A stretch of 51,931 bases of DNA from Macrococcus capreoli (GCF_025628935.1 NZ_JAOTIS010000016.1:1-51931); one strand, 5' to 3'; positions 38,099 to 49,050 are shown, counted from the stretch's first letter. A program made the numbers and translations. The notes: generated from the sequence alone by a model not told the origin.

Positions 38099-38893
38099 TT
38101 AAATAAATCTATTCTGTGTTAATACTTCATCTAAAAACTTTAACCATTCATTCATATCGTGGTATCTGCTTTTCTCTTCATACCATTCAATCATCGCAAT
38201 AGCCTGGATAATCGTATACCATTTCATACGTTTCTCTAAATCGATTGTATATTCAATACCGTATGTAGATAGCCACTGTTCCCAGTCCACTTCATCACTA
38301 TACGTATAAAGAATCATCCCTAAATCAATTGCCGGGTCTGCAATCATTGCACCTTCCCAGTCAACAAGAAACAGTTCATCCTGATCAGACAATAACCAGT
38401 TATTGTGGTTAACGTCACCATGACATACCGTATAGAATTGACCATCTAAATTCGGCATATGCTCTTCAAGATAAATTAAAGCTTTTCTAATCGTATGATG
38501 TGTTAATACGTTACGCGATAAAGAGCTATTAATTTTCTTAAGGAGTATATGAGGATACATCGGCTTCATTTCTAAACGCTTTAACATATTAAGTAAAGGT
38601 TTAGAGCGATGGATTTTTTTCAGGAGTTTCGCAACACGTTGGGAACCCATTTCTTCATGTGTTAATGATCGTCCATTCTTCCAATGCTGAGCAGTTACGA
38701 CTTCGCCCGTTTCAATACGTTTCGTCCAAACGAGCTTCGGCACGATCCCCTCAGCTGACAATGCAGCTAAGAACGGCGAAGAATTACGTTTAAGAAATAG
38801 CTTACGACCATCCTGTTCTGCCATATATGCTTCACCTGAAGCACCTCCAGCAGAATCTAATGTCCAGCCAAGCTGATAGAAATGTTCCAACAT
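38099..38893 (-). CDS. YtmP-like APH/choline kinase-family phosphotransferase
   Basis: 264-residue aminoglycoside phosphotransferase/ChoK fold protein. Catalytic loop CHGDVNHNNWLL (about residue 150) and metal-binding LVDWEGAMIADP are intact; an ATP-site Lys sits in KLFLKRNSSPF. The substrate is unknown; the gene is regularly found with trmB in Bacillales. I chose the ATG at 38893 because GGAGG is 5 nt upstream; the GTG two codons earlier overlaps that site. Confidence 0.88.
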   Translation of the reverse strand: MLEHFYQLGWTLDSAGGASGEAYMAEQDGRKLFLKRNSSPFLAALSAEGIVPKLVWTKRIETGEVVTAQHWKNGRSLTHEEMGSQRVAKLLKKIHRSKPLLNMLKRLEMKPMYPHILLKKINSSLSRNVLTHHTIRKALIYLEEHMPNLDGQFYTVCHGDVNHNNWLLSDQDELFLVDWEGAMIADPAIDLGMILYTYSDEVDWEQWLSTYGIEYTIDLEKRMKWYTIIQAIAMIEWYEEKSRYHDMNEWLKFLDEVLTQNRFI

Positions 38894-38910
38894 GTTCACC
38901 TCCCACAGTA

Positions 38911-38948
38911 GAAAAAAGAAAAGGCAATGAGAAATAATCTCTTGCCTT
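38911..38948 (-). terminator. Terminator downstream of dat
   Basis: AAGGCAATGAGA (38921-38932) pairs with TCTCTTGCCTT (38938-38948) with a bulged T, followed on the minus strand by TTCTTTTTTC. It ends pepV-dat transcription ahead of the kinase gene. Confidence 0.8.
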
Positions 38949-39076
38949 ATTTTTAGTTCGAACGTTTTAACGACTTATTTAAATTTTATATCCTTTTATA
39001 AAAATATTCAAGTCTAACTTTCTATCGGACCGTGAATATATGTTCATTTGTTACACACAGTGTAATTCAACAACTT

Positions 39077-39916
39077 TTAACCGTGCAGTTGATGAATGGT
39101 TGCTTCAAACTGACTTTGAAGTTGCTTCACGACGGGCCCGACATTTCCTTGATTGATCAGAGTACCATCAATTGACACGACCGGCATAACTTCTTGCGTA
39201 GTGCTTGAAATAAAGACTTCATCCGCTGCTTTTAACGTTGATGCATCAAATGTCACTTCTTCGAATGGAATATTTTCATGTGCCGCAATTTGTTGAATGA
39301 CACGGCGCGTAATACCATTCAAGATGAAATTATTTGCAGGGTGCGTCATAATCTTACCGTCTTTCACGATATAAACATTGCTTGATGCGCCTTCAGTCAC
39401 GATGCCATTTCGAATTTGAATACATTCTTTCGCACCTTGTTCAACAGCTTTCTGCTTATTCATAATATTACCTAATAAATTTAAACTTTTAATATCACAA
39501 CGCAACCATCTGAAGTCTTCTGCAGTAATCACTGGAATACCGCTTTGAATTTCGTTTACTGGGCGCTCAACACTATTCGTATATAAAAGTACGTTCGGTT
39601 TCACGTCTTTTGGATATGCATGGTTTCTTATCGCATCTCCACGCGTCACCTGTACGTAAATCGTACCATTATGAATATCATTTCTTTCAATTAACGTATT
39701 ACAAATCTCAATATATTCAGATGATGAATATGGACTCTCAATTGCAATCTCTTGTGTACTGCGAACGAGTCGTTCGAAATGTTCTTCAGCGGTAAAGAGT
39801 TTCCCTTCATACACTCGCACAACTTCATAAACACCGTCTCCAAACTGAATACCGCGATCGTTATAACTAATCTGTGTATCTTCAGCGACGTAATTTCCGT
39901 TTAAAAATATCACCAT
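39077..39916 (-). CDS. dat: D-alanine aminotransferase
   Basis: Makes D-glutamate or D-alanine from the other's keto acid, for cell wall synthesis. 279-residue class IV PLP aminotransferase, cytoplasmic. Family segments: SYNDRGIQFGDGVYEVVRVY, YVQVTRGDAIRNH, WLRCDIKSLNLLGN (with the PLP lysine), VTEGASSNVYIV and HPANNFILNGITR. I chose ATG 39916, one base after the pepV stop, with AGGTGA 5 nt upstream; the GTG at 39925 overlaps pepV. The pepV-dat pair is typical of staphylococci and relatives. Confidence 0.95.
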   Translation of the reverse strand: MVIFLNGNYVAEDTQISYNDRGIQFGDGVYEVVRVYEGKLFTAEEHFERLVRSTQEIAIESPYSSSEYIEICNTLIERNDIHNGTIYVQVTRGDAIRNHAYPKDVKPNVLLYTNSVERPVNEIQSGIPVITAEDFRWLRCDIKSLNLLGNIMNKQKAVEQGAKECIQIRNGIVTEGASSNVYIVKDGKIMTHPANNFILNGITRRVIQQIAAHENIPFEEVTFDASTLKAADEVFISSTTQEVMPVVSIDGTLINQGNVGPVVKQLQSQFEATIHQLHG

Positions 39917-39917
39917 A

Positions 39918-41330
39918 TTACTCACCTTCTACACATACGGCATGAATCGCTTCTAAGTAAATTGCAGTCGCATCAAATAATTGTTTCTTACTAATATATT
40001 CATTCTTCTGATGCATTAAGTCTTCTGAGTCTTTAAACATTGCACCGAATGCAACACCTTTTTCTAAATTACGTGCATATGTTCCTCCACCAATAGTATA
40101 TGGTTCAGTCATATCACCTGTTTGATTACGGTAAGCTGTTAATAACTTTTGAACGAACGGATCATTCTTATCAACATAATGTGGTACTTGGTGCGTGCTG
40201 ACTTCAATTTCAAATCCAGCTTGTGCAATTTGTGTTTCGAAACGGTTTATTTCAGCTTCGAAATCAAAGCCGTTTGGATAACGTAAGTTTACACCATAAT
40301 GACCGCCATCAACATCTGTATAACTCATCACACCATAGTTTGTAGTTAATTGACCCATCTCTTTAGATTCAAAAGCCATACCTAACTTTTCACCATAATG
40401 TGAATCGAATAAATACGTATCACCAAAGTTCACAAATGATTTCGCTTTCTTATCTAAATCTAAAGTATTTAAGAAGTGAATTAAATATAATCCAGCATTC
40501 ACACCTTTAAATGGTTCCATGCCGTGTACAGATTTACCTTCAATTTGAAGTGATAACTGACCATTCTCAACAAATTGTTTACCTGCTAATTTATGTTCTA
40601 TTAAGAAGCCTTCAAATGATTGAATCACTGCGTCCATTTTTTCTTTAACTTCAACTTTCGCTTCAGCAAAGTCAGGTACCATGTTGTAACGTTCGCCTGC
40701 TTTAAATGCTTTTAACTCAACTTCAGGCGCTGTTTCGCTTTCTTCGTTACTATTTTGAATAATATCAAATGTAGTAATCCCTTTTTCACCGTGTATTAAC
40801 GGGAAGTCTGCATCCGGGGCAATCCCTAAATCCGGCATCGGTTCAGTTTCGAAGTAACGGTTCGTACATTTCCAACCTGATTCTTCATCTGTTCCGATAA
40901 TGATATGAATTTTTTTCTTCCAATCTACTTTCATATCATCTAAAATTTTAATAGCATAATATGCTGCAATCGTTGGCCCTTTGTCATCTAACGTCCCACG
41001 TGCAATAACTTTATCTTCCGTAACTACCGCATCAAACGGGTTTGTATCCCATCCACTACCTGCAGGTACGACGTCAACGTGACATAACACACCAAAGATT
41101 TCTTCACCTTTCCCCGCTTCAATACGCCCAGCAATATGATCGATATCAACTGTTTGATAGCCATCACGCTGTGCAATTTCATACATGTATTCAAGTGCTT
41201 GACGTGGACCTGGACCTACTGGATTTTCTGCATCCGCTAAACTGTCATCACGTACACTTTCAATATTTAATAAACCTGTTAAGTCTGCAATAATTTTATC
41301 TTCGTATTGCGCTACTTTCTCTCTCCACAT
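39918..41330 (-). CDS. pepV: Dipeptidase PepV (M20 family)
   Basis: 470-residue zinc dipeptidase that removes N-terminal residues from dipeptides in the cytoplasm. Metal ligands are in [27 protein letters not shown] and [11 protein letters not shown], and [11 protein letters not shown] near the C-terminus. The lid domain (about 180-380) is present, so the protein is full length. Start ATG follows GGAGGAATCGTT-type spacing. Operon with dat. Confidence 0.95.
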   Translation of the reverse strand: MWREKVAQYEDKIIADLTGLLNIESVRDDSLADAENPVGPGPRQALEYMYEIAQRDGYQTVDIDHIAGRIEAGKGEEIFGVLCHVDVVPAGSGWDTNPFDAVVTEDKVIARGTLDDKGPTIAAYYAIKILDDMKVDWKKKIHIIIGTDEESGWKCTNRYFETEPMPDLGIAPDADFPLIHGEKGITTFDIIQNSNEESETAPEVELKAFKAGERYNMVPDFAEAKVEVKEKMDAVIQSFEGFLIEHKLAGKQFVENGQLSLQIEGKSVHGMEPFKGVNAGLYLIHFLNTLDLDKKAKSFVNFGDTYLFDSHYGEKLGMAFESKEMGQLTTNYGVMSYTDVDGGHYGVNLRYPNGFDFEAEINRFETQIAQAGFEIEVSTHQVPHYVDKNDPFVQKLLTAYRNQTGDMTEPYTIGGGTYARNLEKGVAFGAMFKDSEDLMHQKNEYISKKQLFDATAIYLEAIHAVCVEGE

Positions 41331-41412
41331 AACGATTCCTCCTCAAGCGATATAACCTTATATTACATGATACAACAGAGAAATGAAAACAATTATAGAA
41401 AATTTAAATAAA

Positions 41413-41441
41413 TAAAAAAAGCCAGCCAAATTGGCTGACTT
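41413..41441 (-). terminator. Terminator of the second YtxH gene
   Basis: AGCCAGCC and GGCTGACT pair (one wobble) around AAATT, followed on the minus strand by seven T. Confidence 0.85.
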
Positions 41442-41455
41442 ATCTATACATCTTA

Positions 41456-41902
41456 TTATTTTAATTCGTCTTTAGAAACCGCATTCGGATTATTGTTCGC
41501 TACATCTTTATCTGTTACGATATGAATGTTGTTCGCGCCACCTTCATCGTCGAAGTTTTGTTTTTCTTCTTCAATTGAACCATCTTTTTTCACGAATTTT
41601 TCAGCGTAAGGCGCTGCTTTTTCTTTTAATGGTGCAACTTTTTCTTCAACTTTAGAAGATAAGTTCGCTTTATAAGCATTTGGATCTTCTTTCACTTTGT
41701 TGATTTCTTCTTTAGCAACTTGTTGTAAGTTTACTGCTTTTTCTTTAGCAGAATCTGCATATGCTTTCGGGTCTTGCTTCGCTTTATTGTATTCGTTTAA
41801 TACTTTATCTCTGTTTTCTTTTTTTGAAAGGAATGCTGCAACTGCAGTTCCTCCAATTACTAATGCTGCTTTTAATAAACTTGTTTGATTGTTATTCGCC
41901 AT
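41456..41902 (-). CDS. YtxH-like small protein with one membrane helix
   Basis: 148 residues: short head, membrane helix (SLLKAALVIGGTAVAAFLSK, residues 8-27), then a Lys/Glu/Ala-rich helical stretch with repeated VKEDPNAYKANLSSKVEEK-like heptads and an acidic tail. It resembles YtxH or late-embryogenesis-like stress proteins and the YtxH protein at 22.6 kb. I chose ATG 41902 (MANNNQ), 7 nt after AGAGGTG; the longer frame begins upstream of it. Function unknown. Confidence 0.8.
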   Translation of the reverse strand: MANNNQTSLLKAALVIGGTAVAAFLSKKENRDKVLNEYNKAKQDPKAYADSAKEKAVNLQQVAKEEINKVKEDPNAYKANLSSKVEEKVAPLKEKAAPYAEKFVKKDGSIEEEKQNFDDEGGANNIHIVTDKDVANNNPNAVSKDELK

Positions 41903-41972
41903 TTTAAAACACCTCTTCTTTTGATTTGTACTGTAACTATACCCACCGTTAATATGTGTAAACATTTAAATT

Positions 41973-42683
41973 TTAATTTCTAACACATTTTATTTCTTCG
42001 GGTGATAATTTCTTATAGTCTCCCGTGCTTAAAGTGGCATCTAACGCAAGATTCCCCATCTTAATACGCTTTAAGTACGTCACTTTCATACCGACTGCTT
42101 CAAACATGCGTTTCACTTGATGGAATTTTCCTTCCTGAATAATTAATTCGACCTCACTCGTTTGTTCTGCACTGTTCACATTCATAATGGTTAACAAGCC
42201 TGGCATTGTATGATACCCATCATCCAGCGTTACACCGTGCTGAAATTGTTTCACCGTTTCATCAGATACGATACCGTCAATTTTAGCGAAATACGTCTTG
42301 TTGACATGTTTCTTCGGACTGAGTACGTCATGTGTGAACTGACCATCATTCGTCAATATAAGTAAACCTTCCGTATCTTTATCTAAGCGTCCGACAGGAT
42401 GTAAATCATAGTGCTCGAATCCACTCACAATATCGATGACCGTTCTATCTTTATCCTGTGTACTTGATACAACACCCGCTGGTTTATTTAACATGATATA
42501 AACATATGGTTCAAAATGAATCACTTCATCTTGAACCATTACAGTATCTGTTTCCGGATTTAATTTCATGTCTGCTTTAGTTACAGTATTACCGTTTACC
42601 GTAATCACTTTTTTCTTAACTAACGCTTTAACGTCTTTTCTTGAACCAACGCCATGATGACTTAAAAACTTATCGAGTCTCAT
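41973..42683 (-). CDS. RsuA-family pseudouridine synthase
   Basis: 236-residue enzyme converting uridine to pseudouridine in rRNA (16S U516 if RsuA type). N-terminal S4 domain (MRLDKFLSHHGVGSRKDVKALV core) and catalytic motif GRLDKDTEGLLILTNDG with its Asp, then EGKFHQVKRMFEAVG. Its start overlaps the murJ stop by 4 nt (ATGA), so it is coupled to the flippase gene. RsuA against RluB/RluE specificity cannot be settled by eye; the short length favours RsuA. Confidence 0.92.
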   Translation of the reverse strand: MRLDKFLSHHGVGSRKDVKALVKKKVITVNGNTVTKADMKLNPETDTVMVQDEVIHFEPYVYIMLNKPAGVVSSTQDKDRTVIDIVSGFEHYDLHPVGRLDKDTEGLLILTNDGQFTHDVLSPKKHVNKTYFAKIDGIVSDETVKQFQHGVTLDDGYHTMPGLLTIMNVNSAEQTSEVELIIQEGKFHQVKRMFEAVGMKVTYLKRIKMGNLALDATLSTGDYKKLSPEEIKCVRN

Positions 42684-44302
42684 CGTGTCAACCTATTTCG
42701 AATCGACTGAACGCGTGCACCGAAAAATTGATCGGCTAATCGGGATTTCATTGATAAAGCCGCATAGACAAATGCACCGACGAACGCACCGACACATAGA
42801 ATAATTAATGCATCCATTTTGCTTGAAATTGATAAAAATTGAATCATCACTAGATATACGATTTGTACGACAACGACCATGATTAAGCCGTATAACGTTA
42901 TCATTAACATCTGTCCGGCTGTCGAACGGTATTTAAAGCCGGCATATTTTTTGATGACATATAAATTACAAGTTATATTGAATGTCATCGCAATTGCAGT
43001 TGCGATAATCGCACCTACCGTATGGAACGCCATAATTAACGGAATATTAATGACTAATTTAACTAAGAGTGCTGCAATAACGATAAACACTGTTAAGTTC
43101 TGTTTATCAATTCCTTGCATCATTGCAGCAGTCACTGATACTAAAGCAAGTAATATACTGACAGGTGCATAATAGAAAAGAATATTGTTCGCTACAGGAT
43201 TATAACTATAAAATACTGTGTATAGTGGGCCTGCAAGCACCATGATGCCGAGCGCTGCTGGTACTGTTAAGAACATTAATAAACCGAATGTCGTTTTGAT
43301 TTGCTGATGCATTTCGTTAATCTTACCTGAAGCATGCGTACGTGTAATTGATGGTACTAAACTAATCGCAAATCCACCTGCTAAAGATGTCGGAATCATC
43401 ACTAATTTATTCGTTGTTGTATTTAATATTGTCAGTAACATATCATTCATCTTACCAGGTACACCGGCTAAACCAAGTGCAAAGTTATGCGTGAACTGAT
43501 CGATTGTTGTATAAAGTGGTACACATAAACTTACGATAACAAATGGAATACTATACTTTAATATTTCTTTATACATACTGCCATAACTAACATCCGTATT
43601 AGAATCATCTGATGCAACCATTTCATCGATATACGGTTTACGCTTTCTCCAGTAATACCAAAGTGTAAGAATTGCACCGATTGCACCTATCGCAGCAGCA
43701 AAGACTGCAATTTCATTGGCGAGTAATACAGATTTGTGCATCACGTTTAATACGATAAATGTCCCGCCTAGTAAGAATAATATACGGGCAATTTGTTCGA
43801 TTACTTGCGATACAGCAGTTGGTCCCATTGAATCATAACCTTGGAATATACCACGCCAAGTAGCAAGAAACGGAATAAATAATACCGCAAAAGAAATAAT
43901 ACGAATGATTTCAGTAATATCTTCTACTTTCCAGATTCCTTCTGAACCTGCAAGCGAAGCTTCTGCTATCATTGGACTTAAGAAATAAAGGACAACAAAT
44001 CCTAAAAAGCCGGTTAATCCCATAACAAGTAATGAGGATTTATAAAGCTTATAACTCACTTTATAAGCTCCGATTGCATTATACTTAGATACATATTTGG
44101 CTACCGCCAGCGGAATACCCCCCGCTGCGATCGTTAACATCACGACATATGGCGGATATGCCATGTTGTACGGTGATAAATTTTCCTCTCCACCGATAAT
44201 TGCATAGAAAGGAATAATGTAAAGAATCCCTAAAATCTTCGTAATAAAAATACTCGCTGTCAGTAAGAATGTACTTCTGACGAGTGAATCTTTCTGTGAC
44301 AT
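42680..44302 (-). CDS. murJ: Lipid II flippase of the MurJ/YtgP type (MOP superfamily)
   Basis: 540-residue membrane protein with about 14 helices, expected to move lipid II across the membrane. N-terminal RSTFLLTASIFITKILGILY and SPYNMAYPPYV are typical of YtgP/SpoVB proteins; the S. aureus orthologue is the essential MurJ. I chose ATG 44302 (MSQKDS) as AGGGATG lies 5 nt upstream; the longer frame has no good ribosome site. Coupled by 4-nt overlap with the pseudouridine synthase gene. Confidence 0.88.
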   Translation of the reverse strand: MSQKDSLVRSTFLLTASIFITKILGILYIIPFYAIIGGEENLSPYNMAYPPYVVMLTIAAGGIPLAVAKYVSKYNAIGAYKVSYKLYKSSLLVMGLTGFLGFVVLYFLSPMIAEASLAGSEGIWKVEDITEIIRIISFAVLFIPFLATWRGIFQGYDSMGPTAVSQVIEQIARILFLLGGTFIVLNVMHKSVLLANEIAVFAAAIGAIGAILTLWYYWRKRKPYIDEMVASDDSNTDVSYGSMYKEILKYSIPFVIVSLCVPLYTTIDQFTHNFALGLAGVPGKMNDMLLTILNTTTNKLVMIPTSLAGGFAISLVPSITRTHASGKINEMHQQIKTTFGLLMFLTVPAALGIMVLAGPLYTVFYSYNPVANNILFYYAPVSILLALVSVTAAMMQGIDKQNLTVFIVIAALLVKLVINIPLIMAFHTVGAIIATAIAMTFNITCNLYVIKKYAGFKYRSTAGQMLMITLYGLIMVVVVQIVYLVMIQFLSISSKMDALIILCVGAFVGAFVYAALSMKSRLADQFFGARVQSIRNRLTR

Positions 44303-44462
44303 AACTTCATCCCTATCTTCATAAATTTTAGAGTTTGTACAAATGTACATTCTACTCATTTTCAATGTAGATTATCATACCACCATTATAAAAATTTAAC
44401 TACTGAATTCATATATTTTACACTAAATAATATGTATAATGATTGCGAATGGAGGTTATACA

Positions 44463-45710
44463 ATGTATGAAACGATAGTAATTGGCGGTGGTCCGAGTGG
44501 CTTAATGGCTGCGATTAGCGCCAGCGAACATCAAAAAAAAGTATTGCTGATTGATAAAAAAGATAAATTAGGACGTAAATTGCAAATATCGGGTGGCGGT
44601 AGATGTAATGTTACGAACAATGTTACGCATGAAGAACTGATTAAACATTTACCGGGTAACGGCAAGTTTTTATATAGTGCGTTTAATACGTTTGATAATT
44701 ATGCGATTATTGAATATTTTGAGCGACTTGGTGTTGCTTTAAAAGAAGAAGATCACGGTCGAATGTTTCCGGTCTCTGATAACGCAAAAGATGTCGTAAA
44801 TGCGTTAAAACAGCAACTTGTGAACAACAACGTTGAAGTAAGAACAACGACGAAAGTTGAATCGCTACTCATTGAAAACAACAAAATCATTGGTGTAATG
44901 TTATCCGATAATATTCCGGTTTATGCAAATAACATTATTATCGCGACTGGTGGTAAATCTGTTCCACATACAGGTTCTACTGGAGATGGCTATGTGTTTG
45001 CTGAACAAGCAGGTCATTCGATTACAGAGCTCTTCCCGACTGAAGTACCGATTACATCGAGTGAACCATTTATTAAGTCAAAAGTTTTACAAGGGTTAAG
45101 TTTACAAAATGTTGGACTAAGCGTATTACGTAAAAATGGTAAACCACGTATTACCCATCAGATGGATATGCTATTTACACACTTTGGCATATCTGGCCCT
45201 GCCGCACTACGCTGTTCACAGTTTATTTATCATGAGCAGAAGAGCCAGAAGAAACAGGATATTGTCATGATGATTGATGCGTTTCCTGAGATGACGATCG
45301 GTGCATTAACGCGTGATATCGAAAAAATGATTAACGATAATAAAGATAAAACGATTAAGAATAGCTTGAAAGGCCTGGTGCAGGAACGTTATCTGCACTT
45401 ATTATTAGAGCGTGCTGAATTGAATATGGAAGACAACGGTCATCACCTCAAGAAAGAAAACTTGAAAACGTTTGTCGAATTGTTAAAGGGATTTAAGTTT
45501 GTGGTGAACGGTACACTATCTATCGACAAAGCATTCGTTACAGGAGGCGGCGTATCAGTTAAAGAAATCGTTCCAGCAACGATGCAGTCGAAATTACATG
45601 ATAACTTATATTTCTGTGGTGAAGTGTTAGATATTCATGGATATACAGGTGGGTACAATATAACGAGTGCATTGGTGACAGGATATGTGGCTGGGATGAG
45701 TTGTAGGTAG
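44463..45710 (+). CDS. HI0933/YtfP-family FAD-dependent oxidoreductase
   Basis: 415-residue flavoprotein of the BaiN/HI0933 group. FAD-binding [16 protein letters not shown] at the N-terminus, the family stretch [36 protein letters not shown] and the C-terminal [17 protein letters not shown]. Its reaction is unknown. I chose ATG 44463, 7 nt after GGAGG; the upstream start lies before that site. Single gene; the 61-bp hairpin array follows it. Confidence 0.92.
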   Translation: MYETIVIGGGPSGLMAAISASEHQKKVLLIDKKDKLGRKLQISGGGRCNVTNNVTHEELIKHLPGNGKFLYSAFNTFDNYAIIEYFERLGVALKEEDHGRMFPVSDNAKDVVNALKQQLVNNNVEVRTTTKVESLLIENNKIIGVMLSDNIPVYANNIIIATGGKSVPHTGSTGDGYVFAEQAGHSITELFPTEVPITSSEPFIKSKVLQGLSLQNVGLSVLRKNGKPRITHQMDMLFTHFGISGPAALRCSQFIYHEQKSQKKQDIVMMIDAFPEMTIGALTRDIEKMINDNKDKTIKNSLKGLVQERYLHLLLERAELNMEDNGHHLKKENLKTFVELLKGFKFVVNGTLSIDKAFVTGGGVSVKEIVPATMQSKLHDNLYFCGEVLDIHGYTGGYNITSALVTGYVAGMSCR

Positions 45711-45748
45711 AAAATTAATTATTTTAAGAACAGACTGGTTATTTGAAT

Positions 45749-46053
45749 AGGCGGCTGTATTTTTGTTTTACAGCCGTTTACGCCTTTATTTTTTCAATCT
45801 TACATGAGTAAGCGGTTGTATTTTTGTTTTACAGCCGTTTATGCCTTTATTTTTTCAATCTTACATGAGTAAGCGGTTGTATTTTTGTTTTACAGCCGTT
45901 TACGCCTTTATTTTTTCAATCTTACATGAGTAAGCGGTTGTATTTTTGTTTTACAGCCGTTTACGCCTTTATTTTTTCAATCTTACATGAGTAAGCGGTT
46001 GTATTTTTGTTTTACAGCCGCTTACGTCTTTATTTGTTCCAACTTACGACCTC
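45749..46053 (+). repeat. Tandem array of five 61-bp hairpin units
   Basis: Units start at 45749, 45810, 45871, 45932 and 45993. Units 2-4 contain GTAAGCGGTTGTA and TACAGCCGTTTAC, a 13-bp stem with two G-U wobbles and a 10-nt T/G loop, then TTTATTTTTT. Unit 1 has GCGGCTGTA and unit 5 has GCCGCTTAC, each replacing a wobble by a G-C pair. Unit 5 is diverged after the stem (TTTGTTCCAAC). Junctions CTTAC-ATGA-GTAAG give a second possible hairpin. Confidence 0.95.
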
Positions 46054-46062
46054 TGCCATTAC

Positions 46063-46098
46063 AAAAAAATACCGGACACTCACAGAGTATCCGGTATT
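46063..46098 (-). terminator. Terminator of the leuS-rhodanese unit
   Basis: AATACCGGA (46068-46076) pairs with TCCGGTATT (46090-46098), with a further ACTC/GAGT inner stem, and seven T follow on the minus strand. Confidence 0.88.
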
Positions 46099-46108
46099 AT
46101 CCTATTTC

Positions 46109-46408
46109 CTATTCACTTAACATCGGCGCAATAACTGCCATACCACCCTCAACATTCATCGCTTTATAGCCGTTTCCTAACAAATATTGTGTAACGTTAG
46201 CGCTGCGCACTGCATGTGCACATACGATATAATATGCCTGTTCCTTATCGAGTTCATCCATACGCTCAGGTATATCATTCATTGGTATATGTAAAGCACC
46301 TTTAAGCATCCCTTGTTCCACTTCAAATGGTTCACGAACATCGATGATATTAAGCGCTTCACCACATTTTACTTTCTCTACAAATTCCTCTGTACTAATA
46401 TTTTTCAT
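46109..46408 (-). CDS. Single-domain rhodanese-like protein
   Basis: 99-residue rhodanese fold, probable sulfur carrier or sulfurtransferase in the cytoplasm. NIIDVREPFEVEQGMLKGA and the active-site loop with the catalytic Cys in YYIVCAHAVRSANV are present, followed by GNGYKAMNVEGGM. The usual CxxGxRS loop has Ala in place of Gly. It lies 8 bases after leuS and is probably co-transcribed with it. Confidence 0.88.
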   Translation of the reverse strand: MKNISTEEFVEKVKCGEALNIIDVREPFEVEQGMLKGALHIPMNDIPERMDELDKEQAYYIVCAHAVRSANVTQYLLGNGYKAMNVEGGMAVIAPMLSE

Positions 46409-46416
46409 ATACTCTC

Positions 46417-48831
46417 CTAGTTCGCTACGATATTCACTAATTTATTCGGAACCGCAATCACTTTACGGATAGTCTTACCTTCAATTTGTGTTTTAATCGC
46501 ATCTTGTGCTAACGCAAATGCTTCTAATGCTTCTTTATCTGTATCTTTCGCAACTTTTGCTTTTAATTTCACTTTACCGTTCACTTGTATAACGATTTCA
46601 ACTTCATTATCAACAAGTTTACTTTCATCAAATGTCGGCCAAGCTTCATACGTAATTGTATCTGAATGACCTAAGATCGCCCAGATCTCTTCAGTAATAT
46701 GCGGTGCAATTGGTGATAATAATTTCACAAATCCTTCAACATATTCACGGCTTACAGCATCTTGTTTATACACTTCGTTAATGAATACCATCATTTGTGA
46801 AATTGCCGTGTTAAAGCCTAACGTATTGTAGTCTTCTGTCACTTTCTTCACTGTCTGGTGATATACTTTTTCTAAGTCTGGTGTTGCACTTTCTACAACT
46901 TTCGCATTTAATGTCCCTTCTTCAGTAACGAACGCACGGTATACTCGGTCTAAGAAGCGACGCGCACCGTCTAAACCGTTTGTACTCCATGCAATAGATG
47001 CATCTAATGGTCCCATAAACATTTCGTATAAACGTAATGTGTCTGCTCCGTGGCTTTCAACAACGTCATCTGGATTAACGACGTTACCTTTTGATTTACT
47101 CATTTTTTCGTTACCTTCACCGAGAATCATACCTTGATTGAATAATTTCTGGAATGGTTCTTTCGTTGGTACTACGCCTAAATCGTAAAGGACTTTATGC
47201 CAGAAACGAGCATATAATAAGTGCAATACAGCATGCTCTGCCCCACCGATATATAAATCAACCGGTAACCAATATTTTAATTTCTCTGGATCCGCTATAG
47301 CTTCACTGTTATGTGGATCGATATAACGTAAGTAATACCAGCAAGATCCTGCCCATTGAGGCATCGTATTCGTTTCACGACGTCCTTTCATACCTGTTAC
47401 AGGATCTACTACATTAATAAATTCATCAATGTTTGCAAGCGGTGATTCACCTGTACCTGATGGCATAATCTTATCTGTCTTCGGTAACATTAACGGTAAT
47501 TCTTCTTCAGGTACCGTTGTCATTGAACCATCTTCCCAGATAATTACTGGAATTGGTTCACCCCAATAACGTTGACGTGAGAATAACCAGTCACGTAATT
47601 TGTATGAGATTTTTTTCTCACCAATGCCTTTTGCTTCAAGCATTTCAATGGCACGCTGAATACCTTCTTCTTTATTTAAGCCATCTATTTCACCAGAGTT
47701 AATATGTAAACCGTCACCAGTGAACGCTTCTTTGTCGATGTCTCCACCTTCAAGCACTGCTTTAATTTCTAAACCGAATTGTTTCGCGAATTCATAGTCA
47801 CGCTCATCATGTGCAGGCACCGCCATAATCGCACCTGTACCATATGATGCTAATACGTAATCTGAAATCCAGATTGGCATTAATTCATCAGTAAACGGGT
47901 TAACTGCATAACTTCCAGTGAACACACCTGTTTTATCTTTCGCTAAATCTGTACGTTCTAAATCAGATTTACGGCTCGCTTGTTCCTGGTATGCGGTAAT
48001 CGCTTCACGTTGCGCGTCTGTCGTAATTTGTTCAACTAATGCATGCTCTGGTGAAAGGACTGCATACGTTGCACCGAAAATCGTATCCGGACGTGTTGTA
48101 AATACTTTAAATGATGCATCTTTACCATCAACTTTAAACTCAACTTCTGCACCTTCTGATTTACCAATCCAGTTTCGTTGCATATCTTTAAGTGATTCAG
48201 GCCAATCTAAGTCATCTAAATCTTCTAATAAACGATCTGCATATTCAGTAATTTTTAATACCCATTGACGCATCGGTTTACGAATGACTGGGTGTCCGCC
48301 ACGTTCTGAAACGCCATCAACGACCTCTTCGTTTGAAAGTACTGTACCAAGTGCCGGACACCAGTTCACTGCCACTTCATCTACATACGCTAAACCTTTT
48401 TTGTACAATTGGATAAAGATCCATTGTGTCCATTTATAATATTCTGGATCTGTCGTATTTACTTCACGATCCCAGTCATAACTAAAGCCAAGTTCCTGAA
48501 TTTGTCGCTTAAATGTTGCAATATTTTTCTTAGTGAATTCAGCAGGGTCATTACCTGTATCGATCGCATACTGCTCAGCTGGTAAACCGAACGCATCCCA
48601 ACCCATTGGATGTAATACGTTATAGCCTTGCATACGCTTGAAACGAGACACGATATCTGTTGCAGTATATCCTTCTGGATGCCCAACGTGAAGTCCAGCA
48701 CCTGATGGATAAGGGAACATATCGAGTGCGAAGAATTTCGGTTTATCCGTATCGTCCGTTGTTTTAAATGTCTTATTGTCTAGCCAGTATTTCTGCCATT
48801 TCTTTTCAATTGATTGATGATTAAAGCTCAT
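46417..48831 (-). CDS. leuS: Leucyl-tRNA synthetase
   Basis: Charges tRNA-Leu. 804 residues. HIGH motif as [10 protein letters not shown] near residue 47, the CP1 editing domain (about 220-410, with [13 protein letters not shown] and [13 protein letters not shown]), KMSKS as [10 protein letters not shown] near 575, and anticodon-binding and C-terminal domains. I chose ATG 48831 (MSFNHQ), 8 nt after AGGAGG; the ATG two codons upstream is only 2 nt from it. Controlled by a T-box leader; the rhodanese gene follows. Confidence 0.97.
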   Translation of the reverse strand: MSFNHQSIEKKWQKYWLDNKTFKTTDDTDKPKFFALDMFPYPSGAGLHVGHPEGYTATDIVSRFKRMQGYNVLHPMGWDAFGLPAEQYAIDTGNDPAEFTKKNIATFKRQIQELGFSYDWDREVNTTDPEYYKWTQWIFIQLYKKGLAYVDEVAVNWCPALGTVLSNEEVVDGVSERGGHPVIRKPMRQWVLKITEYADRLLEDLDDLDWPESLKDMQRNWIGKSEGAEVEFKVDGKDASFKVFTTRPDTIFGATYAVLSPEHALVEQITTDAQREAITAYQEQASRKSDLERTDLAKDKTGVFTGSYAVNPFTDELMPIWISDYVLASYGTGAIMAVPAHDERDYEFAKQFGLEIKAVLEGGDIDKEAFTGDGLHINSGEIDGLNKEEGIQRAIEMLEAKGIGEKKISYKLRDWLFSRQRYWGEPIPVIIWEDGSMTTVPEEELPLMLPKTDKIMPSGTGESPLANIDEFINVVDPVTGMKGRRETNTMPQWAGSCWYYLRYIDPHNSEAIADPEKLKYWLPVDLYIGGAEHAVLHLLYARFWHKVLYDLGVVPTKEPFQKLFNQGMILGEGNEKMSKSKGNVVNPDDVVESHGADTLRLYEMFMGPLDASIAWSTNGLDGARRFLDRVYRAFVTEEGTLNAKVVESATPDLEKVYHQTVKKVTEDYNTLGFNTAISQMMVFINEVYKQDAVSREYVEGFVKLLSPIAPHITEEIWAILGHSDTITYEAWPTFDESKLVDNEVEIVIQVNGKVKLKAKVAKDTDKEALEAFALAQDAIKTQIEGKTIRKVIAVPNKLVNIVAN

Positions 48832-48852
48832 GTTCATTTCCTCCTTTTTAAT

Positions 48853-49046
48853 AAAAAAAGACAGCCATCCCTAATAATTAGGGACGACTGTCATCTATGA
48901 CAACCGCGGTACCACCCGCAATTCACTTTAAAAGTGCAGCTTTAAATATACTATTTAACACTAGCAAGTTCATAAGTTACAATTACCAGTTCACAGCAAC
49001 CACTGGCTTTCTTGAAATTGTTTGCTTACTACTACTCTAGATATAT
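48853..49046 (-). ncRNA. T-box riboswitch leader of leuS
   Basis: On the minus strand the T-box core GGGTGGTACCGCGG (48904-48917) precedes a terminator GACAGTCGTCCCTA / TAGGGATGGCTGTC with eight T (48853-48892). Stem I contains AGAGTAGTAGTAAGC and the context TATGAA-CTT-GC, giving a likely CUU (Leu) specifier at 48966-48968, parallel to ATGAA-TAC in the tyrS leader. The leader from the promoter to the T-box core is only about 130 nt. Confidence 0.92.
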
Positions 49047-49050
49047 TTAC

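Larger units (their letters stand above)
45711..46108. other. Intergenic region made mostly of a hairpin array
   Basis: About 400 bases with no credible gene: a short lead-in, five 61-bp repeat units, and the rhodanese terminator. Open frames crossing it are repeat translations without ribosome sites. Confidence 0.8.

Noticed and set aside
45987-46169. 60-codon frame running out of the 61-bp array
   Set aside because: It translates repeat units and the antisense of the rhodanese gene and has no start signal.
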